From: VRUE01 sp963780815 | Lineage (GTDB): Bacteria; Actinomycetota; Thermoleophilia; Solirubrobacterales; 70-9 | Length of the DNA stretch: 64,000 bases | Assembly: GCA_963780815.1 (NCBI GenBank) | Contig: CAWADG010000005.1 | Location: 1 to 64,000, forward strand | Direction: 5' to 3' | In this document: in pieces, positions 23,566 through 32,064 of the stretch | Numbering within the stretch: position 1 is the stretch's first letter | Layout of the letters: each line of letters starts with the position of its first letter | Translations under genes and position numbers: made by a program | The notes under the pieces: model-generated | What the model was told of the DNA's origin: nothing | Database searches by the model: none | The model's input: the letters and a program-made list of their open reading frames with translations, nothing else

Positions 23566-24761
23566 CTGGCGACCGCACGGTCTCGACGCCGGTTGCGTCG
23601 GCGACGGCGGCGCGGGGACCGATCGTCCCTCACGCCCGCAGCCGGCCCGGCAAACCCGCCCTCGAGCCCGAGGGTGGCACTGATCCGGTGCATCTCCTCG
23701 GCCTGGTCAGCGAGGACGAAGCTGATCCCGGTTCCGGCACGACCGGCGCGGCCGGTGCGGCCGACCCGGTGCACGTAGGCCTCTCGATCCTCCGGGGCGT
23801 CGTAGTTGATCACCCGTTCGACGTCGGGAATATCGATGCCGCGGGCGGCGACGTCGGTCGCCACGAGCGTCATGACTTCGCCGCGCTCGAAGCGGGCCAG
23901 CGCCCTTTCGCGCTGGCCCTGGCTCTTGTCGCCGTGCATGGCGACGGCGTCCACCCGGCGACCCCGCAGCCGCTTGACCAGCCGGTCGGCCCCGCGCTTT
24001 GTGCGGACGAAGACGAGCGAGCGGCCGGCGCCCTTGCCGGCGCCCTTGTCTGAGATGTGTGAGACGAGGTGGTCGAGCTTGGCGCCCTGCGAGTCGACCG
24101 GGAGAAAGCGGTGCTCGACTTTTGCCTGCTTCTTGCGCTCCGGCTCGGCATGCGTGTGGGAGCGGGCCTCGCGGGTGTAGGCGGCCGCGACCTTGCCGGC
24201 CGCGCCCGCCAGCGTTGCCGAGAAGAACAGCGTCTGGCGGTCGGTCGGCGTCTGCGCGACGATTCGGTCGACCGCCGGCCGGAACCCCATATCGAGCATC
24301 CGATCGGCCTCGTCGAGGACGAGCACCCGGACCCGCCCGAGCGACACGGCGCCCCGGCCGATCAGGTCCTCGAGGCGACCCGGAGTGGCGACGAGGATGT
24401 CGGCTCGACGGGCCGCGGCGATCTGCGGCCGCATGCCGACACCGCCGTAGACGGCGGCGATCTTCAGGTCGCGCGCCTGGGCGAGCGCGGTGAGCGCGGT
24501 GACGATCTGGCTTGCCAGCTCCCGGGTGGGCGCAAGGACAAGGGCGCCCGGGCGGTCGGCACCAGGGTGGATCAGATCGACCAGCGGGACACCGAAGGCC
24601 AGGGTCTTGCCCGAGCCGGTCGGGGACTGGACGAGAAGATCGCGACCCGCGAGCGCATCGCGGATGACCATCTCTTGAACGGGGAACGGCTGGGTGATCG
24701 AGCGCGCCTGCAGGGCGTCGATCACCGGCTTGGAAGCGCCGAGATCGGCGAAAGTAGTGAT
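23562..24761 (-). CDS. DEAD-box RNA helicase, apparent ATC start
   Basis: A 399-aa helicase with all core motifs in order: Q motif around TTFADLGASKPV, motif I SPTGSGKT, Ia APTRELA, II DEAD (residues 150-153), III FFSAT, V ATDVAARGID and VI YVHRVGRTGRAG, then a short basic tail. It unwinds RNA in ribosome assembly or mRNA turnover. The Q motif normally begins 3 residues after the start Met; here that codon is ATC at 24761, eight bases after AGGAG. The longer frame from GTG 24944 adds 61 residues without family similarity. Either ATC is used as a start or an ATG was misread. Confidence 0.88.
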   Translation of the reverse strand: MTTFADLGASKPVIDALQARSITQPFPVQEMVIRDALAGRDLLVQSPTGSGKTLAFGVPLVDLIHPGADRPGALVLAPTRELASQIVTALTALAQARDLKIAAVYGGVGMRPQIAAARRADILVATPGRLEDLIGRGAVSLGRVRVLVLDEADRMLDMGFRPAVDRIVAQTPTDRQTLFFSATLAGAAGKVAAAYTREARSHTHAEPERKKQAKVEHRFLPVDSQGAKLDHLVSHISDKGAGKGAGRSLVFVRTKRGADRLVKRLRGRRVDAVAMHGDKSQGQRERALARFERGEVMTLVATDVAARGIDIPDVERVINYDAPEDREAYVHRVGRTGRAGRAGTGISFVLADQAEEMHRISATLGLEGGFAGPAAGVRDDRSPRRRRRRNRRRDRAVAR

Positions 24762-24985
24762 GTTGTGAGCTCCTAGTTGAACGTCTTGGGAGATCCTGCG
24801 GCCCCAAGGCGCCAACCCGGCACATGGAGGAAACGGAACCTCTCGGGTGGCGAAATCGGCCAAACCCGACCCGTCCACGGTAGCATCCGATCCTCGATCG
24901 TCCGGAAAGAGCAGGCGAAAGCCGATCGCCCAGCCGGGTTCCACGAGGACGCGCGGATTCGACGTTTTGGGCTCCTCCTGCGAAC

Positions 24986-25861
24986 ATGGAGCGGCCGCCG
25001 CAGGATCAGATCGTCTTGTCCGCCATTCTCAGCCACAGAAAATCGGCCCTCGCCCTTTCCCTCGCGGCCACCGCGATCCTCGCGCTCGCCCTCAGCGCCT
25101 GTGCGGTGTTCAAGCCGGGGTCGCTGCGCCTTTCCCAGGCCGGGGGGATCGGCCCGGTCAGCGTCCATCTCGAGCTCTGCACCCGGTCCGAAGGGGAAAA
25201 CTGCGAAGCGAACAAAACCGAAGGACAGTCCCAGTACATGCTCGGGATCGCGATCCCGAAGGGGGCGAGCGCGCCGCAGACGCTGCGGGCGGAATCTCTC
25301 AATAGCGGCGCGGCGATCGCCTACGTCCGCAACGAAGAAGTGACCCAGGCGATCAACGAAGCGAGCCAGAAAGAGGAAGGGCAGCCCTGGCCTCCCCCAG
25401 GCACCGACGGGGTCGGCTACCTCTCGAACGTCTTCAACGAGGAACCGGGCAGCGTCGGGGCGATCGCAACCGACGGGGATGCCGCGAAGGAGGCGGCGAG
25501 GATCCTCGCGGCCTTTTACATACCGTCGATGCCGCCCGCACTGCTCGAGCGTCACGGGGTCTCGCCCGCCTCGGTGGCGCCGGTGAACGATGCCTTCGCC
25601 GCCGGCGACGTCAAGCGAGCGCTCGCGGCCACCCCCGATTCGATCGCCGACCGCCTCGTCGTCGCCGGCACTCCCGATGACTGGGCGGAATGGCTCACCG
25701 GCACCTACGCGGCCGCCGGCCTGACCCATGCTCTCGTCTCCTTCGCCGACCCGTTCACCCTGCGCAGCTGGGCCGACGTCGAGGTCGCGGGCCTGCCGAG
25801 CCTCGGCGAGCAGGTGCGCCTATTCGGGGAGACGGTTCTTCCCGCGATCGCGACCGCATAG
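24986..25861 (+). CDS. Chimera: lipoprotein N-terminus joined to C-terminal part of an LLM-class flavin oxidoreductase
   Basis: Residues 1-39 are a lipoprotein signal with lipobox LSAC (ALALSLAATAILALALSAC). Residues 40 to about 155 are an unrecognised secreted domain (VHLELCTRSEGENCEA and so on). From about residue 156 the sequence is that of the C-terminal third of luciferase-like F420/FMN oxidoreductases: AARILAAFYIPSMPPALLERHG, DRLVVAGTPDDWAEWL, GLTHALVSFADP and EQVRLFGETVLP. This cytoplasmic enzyme piece lacks the cofactor-binding barrel start. An in-frame fusion by deletion near 25450 explains the structure. Function is doubtful. Confidence 0.6.
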   Translation: MERPPQDQIVLSAILSHRKSALALSLAATAILALALSACAVFKPGSLRLSQAGGIGPVSVHLELCTRSEGENCEANKTEGQSQYMLGIAIPKGASAPQTLRAESLNSGAAIAYVRNEEVTQAINEASQKEEGQPWPPPGTDGVGYLSNVFNEEPGSVGAIATDGDAAKEAARILAAFYIPSMPPALLERHGVSPASVAPVNDAFAAGDVKRALAATPDSIADRLVVAGTPDDWAEWLTGTYAAAGLTHALVSFADPFTLRSWADVEVAGLPSLGEQVRLFGETVLPAIATA

Positions 25862-25873
25862 CAGCGGGCGATT

Positions 25874-26239
25874 TCAGGCCGTGTTCAGGGCCACGGCGGC
25901 CCGAACGAGCTCCCTGAACGCCTCCTCGTCGATCTCCTCGCCCTCGTGGAAATCGATTGCCCGCCTGGTGTTGCCCTCGAGGCTGGAGTTGAACAGGCTG
26001 GCGGGGTCCTCCAACGAGGCGCCCTTCGCAAAGGTCGTCTTCACGTAGTTCTTGTAGGTCTCGCCGGTACAGATGATTCCGTCGTGCTCCCAGACCGGAA
26101 CCCCTCTCCATTTCCACTCCTCGACCACCTCGGGGTCGGCCTGCTTGATGAGGTCTCGGATCCGAGCGAGCGTCTCGCCCCGCCAGTCGCTCAGCTCGAC
26201 GATCCTGGCGTCGATTTGCTGGGAGGGAGACTCGTTCAT
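25874..26239 (-). CDS. DUF1801-family protein
   Basis: A 121-aa protein from ATG 26239. It shows the typical pattern of the DUF1801/YdhG-like family: DWRGETLARIRDLIKQADPEVVEEWKW, GVPVWEHDGIICTGETYKNYVKTTFAKGA and a C-terminal EEIDEEAFRELVRAAVALN. These small proteins have a frataxin-like fold and an unknown role. A single-gene unit converging on the chimera gene. Confidence 0.85.
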   Translation of the reverse strand: MNESPSQQIDARIVELSDWRGETLARIRDLIKQADPEVVEEWKWRGVPVWEHDGIICTGETYKNYVKTTFAKGASLEDPASLFNSSLEGNTRRAIDFHEGEEIDEEAFRELVRAAVALNTA

Positions 26240-26350
26240 ATTTCGGACCTTACCCCGGTCGCATCCCGGATAGCATGGCAGCGCGGTGGCTGCGGGGCCG
26301 GGCGCGCAAGAAGCATTGACGCCGATTCGTTCCCACAGCTAGGAGTAGAA

Positions 26351-27517
26351 ATGAACCTGCATCGCCTCCGATTCGCCGCCGTTGTCGCCGTCCTCGTGGT
26401 TTGGGCCGGCCTGCTGGCCTCATCGGCTTCCGCGAGCTCTCCGCAGGTGACACCCGCGGTCGGCGCTGCCCACGCCGTCGCCGGCTCCAAGGCATCCGCA
26501 GCGGGCAAGCGCGACCTGACCGTGATGACCCAGAACCTCTATCTGGGCTCGAGCCTCGCGCCGGCGCTCACCGCGACCGACCCGGCGTCGTTCGTCGCGG
26601 CCGTCGCGCAGATCTACGCGACGGTGCAGTACACGAACTTCCCGGCGCGGGCGGAGGCGATCGCCGACGAGATCCAGGCCAACGGGCCGGATTTGATCGG
26701 CCTTCAGGAGGTCACGAAGTGGACGACAGGCGGGGTCAACCCACCCCCCGGCTACGACTTCCTCGCGATCCTGCAGAGCGACCTCGCCAGCCGCGGGCTG
26801 CACTACTCGGTGGCCGCCGTCTCGAACAACGCGGACATCGGCCCGGCGCCGCTGGCGCTGGGGGCCTGCTTCACACCCCCTTCGACCATCACCTGTACGG
26901 TCCGGCTCCAGGATCGCGACGTGATCCTCGTCAACGACGACACCCCGGGCTTGACCTGGAACGACCCCCAGAGCGGGCGCTACAACGCTCAGGAGGTGGT
27001 GAACTCGCCGGTCGGCTCGCTGTCGTTCGCCCGCGGCTGGGCCAGCATCGACGCGAGGCTGAAGCAGCAGCCGTTCAGGTTCGTGACCACCCACCTCGAG
27101 ACGGAGGAATTTCCCGCCGTGCAGCAGGCGCAGGCGGCTGAGTTCCTCAAAGGGCCGGCCAAGGGCGGGACGATCGTCGCCACCGGCGATTTCAACTCCG
27201 CGTCGGACGGCTCCACGACCACCTCCTACGCGCAACTCACCGCGCCCGGCAGGTTCCGTGACGCCTGGGACGAAGGCGAACTCGGCGCCGGCAGCTCGTG
27301 CTGCCAGGAGTCGGACACCCCGCCACTCGCCCCGGGGGCGCTGAACAACCCGGTTTCGACCTTGCGAACCCGGATCGACCTGATCCTCAGCCGCGGAGCC
27401 GCGCGATCGGATGGAGACCAGGCGGCGCTGATCGGCGACTCGCCGTTCGAGGCGACCCCGCCGTTCTGGCCCTCCGACCACGCCGGCGTCGTCGCCCAGG
27501 TCAGGCTCAACGGCTGA
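26351..27517 (+). CDS. Secreted endonuclease/exonuclease/phosphatase-family protein
   Basis: A 388-aa protein from ATG 26351 (AGGAG five bases upstream). The first 30 residues are a signal peptide ending at SSASA. The mature part has the EEP fold: VMTQNLYLG (metal Asn), DLIGLQEVTKW (metal Glu), VTTHLE (catalytic His), VATGDFNSASD (Asp/Asn pair) and WPSDHAGVVAQV (the final SDH). It may be an extracellular nuclease or phosphodiesterase or a sphingomyelinase-like enzyme. Unlike the EEP fragment at 7089 this copy is complete. Confidence 0.88.
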   Translation: MNLHRLRFAAVVAVLVVWAGLLASSASASSPQVTPAVGAAHAVAGSKASAAGKRDLTVMTQNLYLGSSLAPALTATDPASFVAAVAQIYATVQYTNFPARAEAIADEIQANGPDLIGLQEVTKWTTGGVNPPPGYDFLAILQSDLASRGLHYSVAAVSNNADIGPAPLALGACFTPPSTITCTVRLQDRDVILVNDDTPGLTWNDPQSGRYNAQEVVNSPVGSLSFARGWASIDARLKQQPFRFVTTHLETEEFPAVQQAQAAEFLKGPAKGGTIVATGDFNSASDGSTTTSYAQLTAPGRFRDAWDEGELGAGSSCCQESDTPPLAPGALNNPVSTLRTRIDLILSRGAARSDGDQAALIGDSPFEATPPFWPSDHAGVVAQVRLNG

Positions 27518-27547
27518 GCCGGCAGGCCCGCCAATAGGATCGTTCCC

Positions 27548-28681
27548 GTGGCACAGCGGGTGCTCATCCTCGGCGCGGGGTTCGGCGGCCTCGAGGTCGC
27601 GACGCTGCTCTCGGAGGGGAGCAACGGCGAGATCGAGGTGACGCTGATCGACGCCGGGGACGGGTTCGTCTTCGGGTTCTCGAAGCTCGATCTGATGTTC
27701 GGCGGGGCGACGGTCGATGAGGTCCGGATCCCGTATTCGGAGTTCGACAAGCCCGGGGTTCGCTGGGTGCAGGAGACCGTCACCGCGATCGACCCCGAGG
27801 CGCGGCGGGTGACGACCGATGGCGGCTCCCACGAGGGCGACGCGATGGTGATCGCGCTCGGCGCCGACTACGACTTCGATGCGACTCCCGGTCTTCTCAC
27901 GGCCGGCAACGAGTTCTACTCGGTGGCCGGAGCCGAGCGAGTGGCCGGGATCCTGCCGACATTCGAGCGGGGCCGGGTGGTGATTGGCGTCTGCGGGGCG
28001 CCGTTCAAGTGCCCGCCGGCGCCCAGCGAGTGCGCCCTGCTGCTCGACGACGATCTGCGGGCCCGGGGTGTGCGAGAGCGGTGCGAGATCTCGTTCGTGG
28101 TCCCGTTCGGAAGACCGGTGCCGCCATCGCCCGAGACCTCGGCGGCGCTTGAAGCCGAGTTCGCCGAGCGGGGCATCGACCTCATCGGCGGCCACCGGGT
28201 CGCCTCGCTCGACGGAGAGCGAGGGGTCGCGGTGCTCGACGACGGCGCCGAGCTCGACTTCGACCTCTTCCTCGGCGTGCCCAGGCACCGGGCGCCGGAC
28301 GTCGTCATCGCCAGCGGCATCACCGAGGACGGCTACGTCCCGGTTGATCCGGCGACGCTGCGGACCGCTTTTCCGGCCGTCTATGCGGTCGGTGACGTCG
28401 CCACCGCAGGCGTGCCGAAGGCCGGCGTCTTCGCCGAGGGCGCGGGTCGGATCGCGGCCCAGACCCTCCTCGCCGAGCTCCGCGGCGATGATCCCCCCGG
28501 CCGCCACCTCGGCCAGGGCACCTGCTTCATCGAGTTCGGCGACGGTCGCGTGGCCAGCGTCGACATCGACTTCCTCTCCGGCCCCGGGCGGACCGGCACC
28601 TTCAACCCGCCCTCGGCCGAGTTGGTCGCCGAGAAGCAGGAGTTCGGCTCGACCCGCCGAGCGCGCTGGTTCGGGCTCTGA
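27548..28681 (+). CDS. FAD/NAD(P)-dependent oxidoreductase, SQR/FCSD-like
   Basis: A 377-aa flavoprotein with dinucleotide motif VLILGAGFGGLEVATLL at residues 5-20, the mid segment VIALGADYDF and the FAD motif AVYAVGDVAT. GVCGAPFKCPPAPSE supplies cysteines where sulfide:quinone reductases carry redox-active ones. It resembles SQR/flavocytochrome-c-type reductases more than NDH-2. GTG 27548 is the start. It is monocistronic; the palindrome GATCCGATCGGATC (28680-28693) at its end may serve both converging genes as a weak terminator. Confidence 0.8.
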   Translation: MAQRVLILGAGFGGLEVATLLSEGSNGEIEVTLIDAGDGFVFGFSKLDLMFGGATVDEVRIPYSEFDKPGVRWVQETVTAIDPEARRVTTDGGSHEGDAMVIALGADYDFDATPGLLTAGNEFYSVAGAERVAGILPTFERGRVVIGVCGAPFKCPPAPSECALLLDDDLRARGVRERCEISFVVPFGRPVPPSPETSAALEAEFAERGIDLIGGHRVASLDGERGVAVLDDGAELDFDLFLGVPRHRAPDVVIASGITEDGYVPVDPATLRTAFPAVYAVGDVATAGVPKAGVFAEGAGRIAAQTLLAELRGDDPPGRHLGQGTCFIEFGDGRVASVDIDFLSGPGRTGTFNPPSAELVAEKQEFGSTRRARWFGL

Positions 28682-28698
28682 TCCGATCGGATCGATCA

Positions 28699-29682
28699 CT
28701 AGCCGGGGTCGCTCTCCTCGGCCTCGATCGCGGCCTCGACCTCCCGCTCGAGGCCTCCGTGCTCGAGCTCGTCGACCACCTCGCTCTCATCGTGGCGCCG
28801 GCCGAGCGCCCCGACCACCGGTAGATCGCGTTCGGCGGCGAGCTCGTCCAGCTCCTCCTGCATCATCGCCGTGACCGCGTTGTAGACGGCCTCGACGTCG
28901 GGGTCCGGGCCGAAGCGCCGGCGCAGGTCGATCTTCGGCAGGACCTGAACCGTGATCTGGGAGGGGAGCGGGATTCGCCCCGGCAGATCCAGCACAGTCA
29001 CCCCGAAGGGCGGAGCGATCTGGATCGGCACGACATCGACGCGCAGCAGCCGGTGGAGGCCGAGCAGGCGGGCGAGCCGTTCGCCACGGGTCAGGAAGAG
29101 GGCGGTCTCCTGGCCACCGACCGCCACCACGGGGACGATCGGAACGTCGGCCTTCAGCGCGAGGCGGACGAAGCCGGTGCGGTGACCGAAGTCGATCTCG
29201 CCCGAGTGCCACGAGGGTCGGTACGTCTCATGGTCGCCCCCGGGGTAGACGAGGAGCGCCGCGCCCCGCTCCAGGGCCGCGATTGCGTTCTCGTGGTTGG
29301 CCGGGATCGTCCCGTACCTCCGCAGCGGCAGCAGGCCGGGCACACGGAAGACGAGGTCGTGGGCGAGCTGGAAGAAGAGCCGGTCGGGGCCGAAGTGGTC
29401 GTAGAAGGCGTAGGAGAAGGCGAAGGTGTCGGCGATCAGCGTGCCGCCGGAGTGGTTTCCGACCAACAGAACCGGCCCCTCGCCCGGGATCTGCTCAAGA
29501 CCGCGGACCTTGGGGCGGAAGTAGATCTTCGCCAGTCGGCTCGATGCCGGCAGCGTCTCCCGGATGTACTCCGGGTCGCGCTCGGCCAGCGGGTCCTCGG
29601 CATGGCGGCCGAGCAGGTCGCAGAGCACCACAGAGGCGGTCGCCCGAGTCGCGCCGATTGCGTCGTTGACGACCTCCCTCAC
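28699..29682 (-). CDS. PlsC-like glycerolipid acyltransferase
   Basis: A 327-aa protein with the LPLAT fold. Motif I NHSGG is an N-H-x-G-G variant of the usual NHxxxxD. Further motifs are PLRRYGTIPANHENAIAAL, LLVYPGGDHE (motif III) and VPIVPVVAVG (motif IV). It probably transfers acyl chains to a lysolipid or alcohol at the membrane. GTG 29682 overlaps the patatin stop (GTGA). It ends a three-gene operon with an SCP2-hydrolase and a patatin. Confidence 0.8.
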   Translation of the reverse strand: MREVVNDAIGATRATASVVLCDLLGRHAEDPLAERDPEYIRETLPASSRLAKIYFRPKVRGLEQIPGEGPVLLVGNHSGGTLIADTFAFSYAFYDHFGPDRLFFQLAHDLVFRVPGLLPLRRYGTIPANHENAIAALERGAALLVYPGGDHETYRPSWHSGEIDFGHRTGFVRLALKADVPIVPVVAVGGQETALFLTRGERLARLLGLHRLLRVDVVPIQIAPPFGVTVLDLPGRIPLPSQITVQVLPKIDLRRRFGPDPDVEAVYNAVTAMMQEELDELAAERDLPVVGALGRRHDESEVVDELEHGGLEREVEAAIEAEESDPG

Positions 29683-30764
29683 TTGCGCTGTAAGTCCTCC
29701 TCCGGGGTATGCGGCAGGAGATCGCGGAGGTCTGGCCACTCCGAGGGCGGGCCCTCCGGGCGACGGACCCTGCGGGGATCCCCTGGCGGAAGCTCGGAGA
29801 GCAGCTCGCGGATTCCCGCCTCGCGCAGCTGTTCGCCGACAGTGCGTCGTGCGACCTCGATCACGTGGTCGCGGTTCCCGCTGCGCATCAGGTTGGGCCC
29901 CATCGCCTCGAGATCGTCGCCGGTGGGCTGAATGAGGACGACTTCGGCCCCGAATCTGCGGATCTTCTTCGCCTCGCTGCCGAGCCGGCGGCCCGAGCTG
30001 CGACGGAGGAAGATCGTCACCGCGTCACGGGGATTGATCGCCCGGATCGGATGCAGGGTCGAGGTCGGGTTGAGGCAGAGGACAAGGTTCAGGCCCTCGT
30101 CGCGCAGCAGGTCCAGATTCGAAACCGAGTAGATGCCGCCGTCGACGTAGCGACGGTCGCCGATCCGGACAGGATGGTAGATGCCGGGGATCGCGCAGGA
30201 TGCGGCGACGGCATCGGCGAGGTCTGCCGCCGGCGCGCCCGCGCGCCCGAAGGGGGTGCGGCGGCCGGTCTGGTAGTCGGCGGCCACCACCCAGAGGTTC
30301 GGGTGCGGGCTCCAGCCGCTGGGGACGACGCGACGGATCGTCTCTTTCAGCGGCTCGGTCGAGAAGACCCCGCGCCACAGCCAGCCGCTGAAGATCGTGG
30401 CCGGCGTATAGCGGTGAGGGTTGGCGAGTGTGCGAAGCGCAAGCCGCCAGGAGCCGGGGCCGATTGGCGGCCAGGTGCGCTCCAGCTCAAACCGCGCACC
30501 GGCAGACCGGTCGGCTGTTGCGGCCGGGCGTCCCTGTGCGTCGCGCACGCCGTCGAACGTCTCGCCGCGGGAGTGGGCGACCATGAACCAGGGCGGAACG
30601 CCGGAGGCGCAGAGGGCGCCGATCATCGAGCCGGCTGAGGTTCCGACCACGTGATCGGCGCTCGCCGGGTCCCACCCGGTCTCTTCGGCGATCGCATCCA
30701 GGCCGCCGGTCAGCCAGGCGCCTCCCTGGATGCCACCCGCGCCGAGGACGAGACCGACCTTCAA
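29679..30764 (-). CDS. Patatin-like phospholipase
   Basis: A 361-aa protein starting at TTG 30764, which overlaps the stop of the hydrolase gene (TTGA). Patatin signatures are complete: oxyanion loop LVLGAGGIQGGAW, nucleophile GTSAGS and catalytic aspartate in YVDGGIYS. These enzymes cleave acyl chains from lipids. Between a hydrolase and an acyltransferase it suggests a lipid deacylation/reacylation pathway. Confidence 0.88.
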   Translation of the reverse strand: MKVGLVLGAGGIQGGAWLTGGLDAIAEETGWDPASADHVVGTSAGSMIGALCASGVPPWFMVAHSRGETFDGVRDAQGRPAATADRSAGARFELERTWPPIGPGSWRLALRTLANPHRYTPATIFSGWLWRGVFSTEPLKETIRRVVPSGWSPHPNLWVVAADYQTGRRTPFGRAGAPAADLADAVAASCAIPGIYHPVRIGDRRYVDGGIYSVSNLDLLRDEGLNLVLCLNPTSTLHPIRAINPRDAVTIFLRRSSGRRLGSEAKKIRRFGAEVVLIQPTGDDLEAMGPNLMRSGNRDHVIEVARRTVGEQLREAGIRELLSELPPGDPRRVRRPEGPPSEWPDLRDLLPHTPEEDLQRK

Positions 30765-32002
30765 CGCGCCGGAGCAGCGTCGAAGTGCTCGAGAATCGCC
30801 GCGTGGGCCTGCTTCGGCGCCTCGAGCTGGGGGACGTGCCCGCACTCGAGCTCCAGGTGCCGGGCGGCGGGGACGGCCCGCTCGACATGCTTCCTGAAGC
30901 CGATCGGCACCAGCTGGTCCTGACGGCCCCAGACGAAGAGGGAGTCGCACTGGATCTCGGCCAGCCGCGACCAGAAGCCCCGCTCCCCGTGAGGCTCGTC
31001 GAGGTAGATCTCCCGCGCCGCCTTGTAGAAGGCGACCCGTCCGCGCGGCGTCAGGAAGGAGCGCAGGAACTCATCGACGCCGGCCGCCGACCAGCCGTCG
31101 CTTCCCCCCGGAACAAGGTTGCGGACGATCGGCTCGGTGATCGCGCGGGGTGCCGGCTGGACGAGACCCAGCAGTGGCAACGGCGCCTGCAGCAGCCAGC
31201 GCCACTGGCGCCCGCGCAGCCAGGCCAGCGCGGGGCTCAACAGGGCGAGCCTTTGCACCCGCTCCGGGAAGAGGAGGGCGGTCTCGATCGCCACCCGGCC
31301 TCCCATGCTGTTGCCGACCAGGTGCGCCCGCTCGAGTCCGAGCTCGTCGAGCAGCCCGACGACGCACTCGGCGAAGTACGGCGCGTCATAGGCGGCGGTG
31401 AGCGGCTTGTCCGAGTCTCCGAAGCCGGGCAGGTCGAGCGCGATCACGCGGTGGTCGTCGGCGAGCGCCGCGACCGTGGTCAGGAAGGATGCCTTGGTCC
31501 CGCCGAGCCCGTGGATGCAGATAACCGGGTCGCCGTCACCGGCGGAGAGGGTCGAGATCTTCCCCCTGCGGGTTGCGACGGAGTCGAAGCGCAGCCGGCG
31601 ATCGTCGGCGATATCGCTGGTGGCGGCGAGGAAACCGACCCCGAGATGGAGGTTCTGACGCACGCTCAGCCGACGGGCTCGGTATGCGTCCATCCCGCCG
31701 CGGAGATCTTCCGCCACGCTCTCCCAGGTGACCTCGTCCGCGGTCAGGATTGCATCGGGCTGCTCGTCGCCGGGGGTGACGAGCGAGATCTCATCGCCCT
31801 CGATCGCGGCGTCCCACTCGGCCTCGCCATCGACGACGAGGCGGATCCGTGCCTCGCCGCTGGGGACGTCGATCACATCGGGGTCGAACCGCTCAACGAG
31901 TGAGGCGAGCGCCGCCGGCGGGCCGGCGCTGCCGCGCGATCCCTTCTCGGCCGTCGCGGTGGCCACCCCTTCAGTATGGAGGGAGCCCCGGCGCCGCCCC
32001 AT
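30761..32002 (-). CDS. SCP2-domain/alpha-beta-hydrolase fusion
   Basis: A 413-aa protein. Residues about 40-125 resemble a sterol-carrier-protein-2 lipid-binding domain (RIRLVVDGEAEWDAAIEG and DAILTADEVTWESVA). Residues about 140-410 are an alpha/beta-hydrolase with oxyanion HGLGGTKAS, nucleophile GNSMGG, acid in WGRQDQLVP and His in CGHVPQLE. A lipid-binding module fused to an esterase fits a lipid ester substrate. ATG 32002 lacks a good ribosome site and GTG 31966 is possible. First gene of the lipid operon, divergent from the Kelch protein. Confidence 0.82.
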   Translation of the reverse strand: MGRRRGSLHTEGVATATAEKGSRGSAGPPAALASLVERFDPDVIDVPSGEARIRLVVDGEAEWDAAIEGDEISLVTPGDEQPDAILTADEVTWESVAEDLRGGMDAYRARRLSVRQNLHLGVGFLAATSDIADDRRLRFDSVATRRGKISTLSAGDGDPVICIHGLGGTKASFLTTVAALADDHRVIALDLPGFGDSDKPLTAAYDAPYFAECVVGLLDELGLERAHLVGNSMGGRVAIETALLFPERVQRLALLSPALAWLRGRQWRWLLQAPLPLLGLVQPAPRAITEPIVRNLVPGGSDGWSAAGVDEFLRSFLTPRGRVAFYKAAREIYLDEPHGERGFWSRLAEIQCDSLFVWGRQDQLVPIGFRKHVERAVPAARHLELECGHVPQLEAPKQAHAAILEHFDAAPAR

Positions 32003-32064
32003 TTAGGGCGGATGAGAATCGCTGTTCACCTGGGATTCAGGTTGGGGTGAGAGCGTGGACGGCT

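Noticed and set aside
28680..28693. GATCCGATCGGATC as a firm terminator
   Set aside because: Palindromic and well placed between converging genes, but too short and without a T-tract to call as a separate feature.
26420..28699. 759-aa minus-strand frame
   Set aside because: Antisense to the secreted nuclease-fold and FAD oxidoreductase genes, with no domain similarity.
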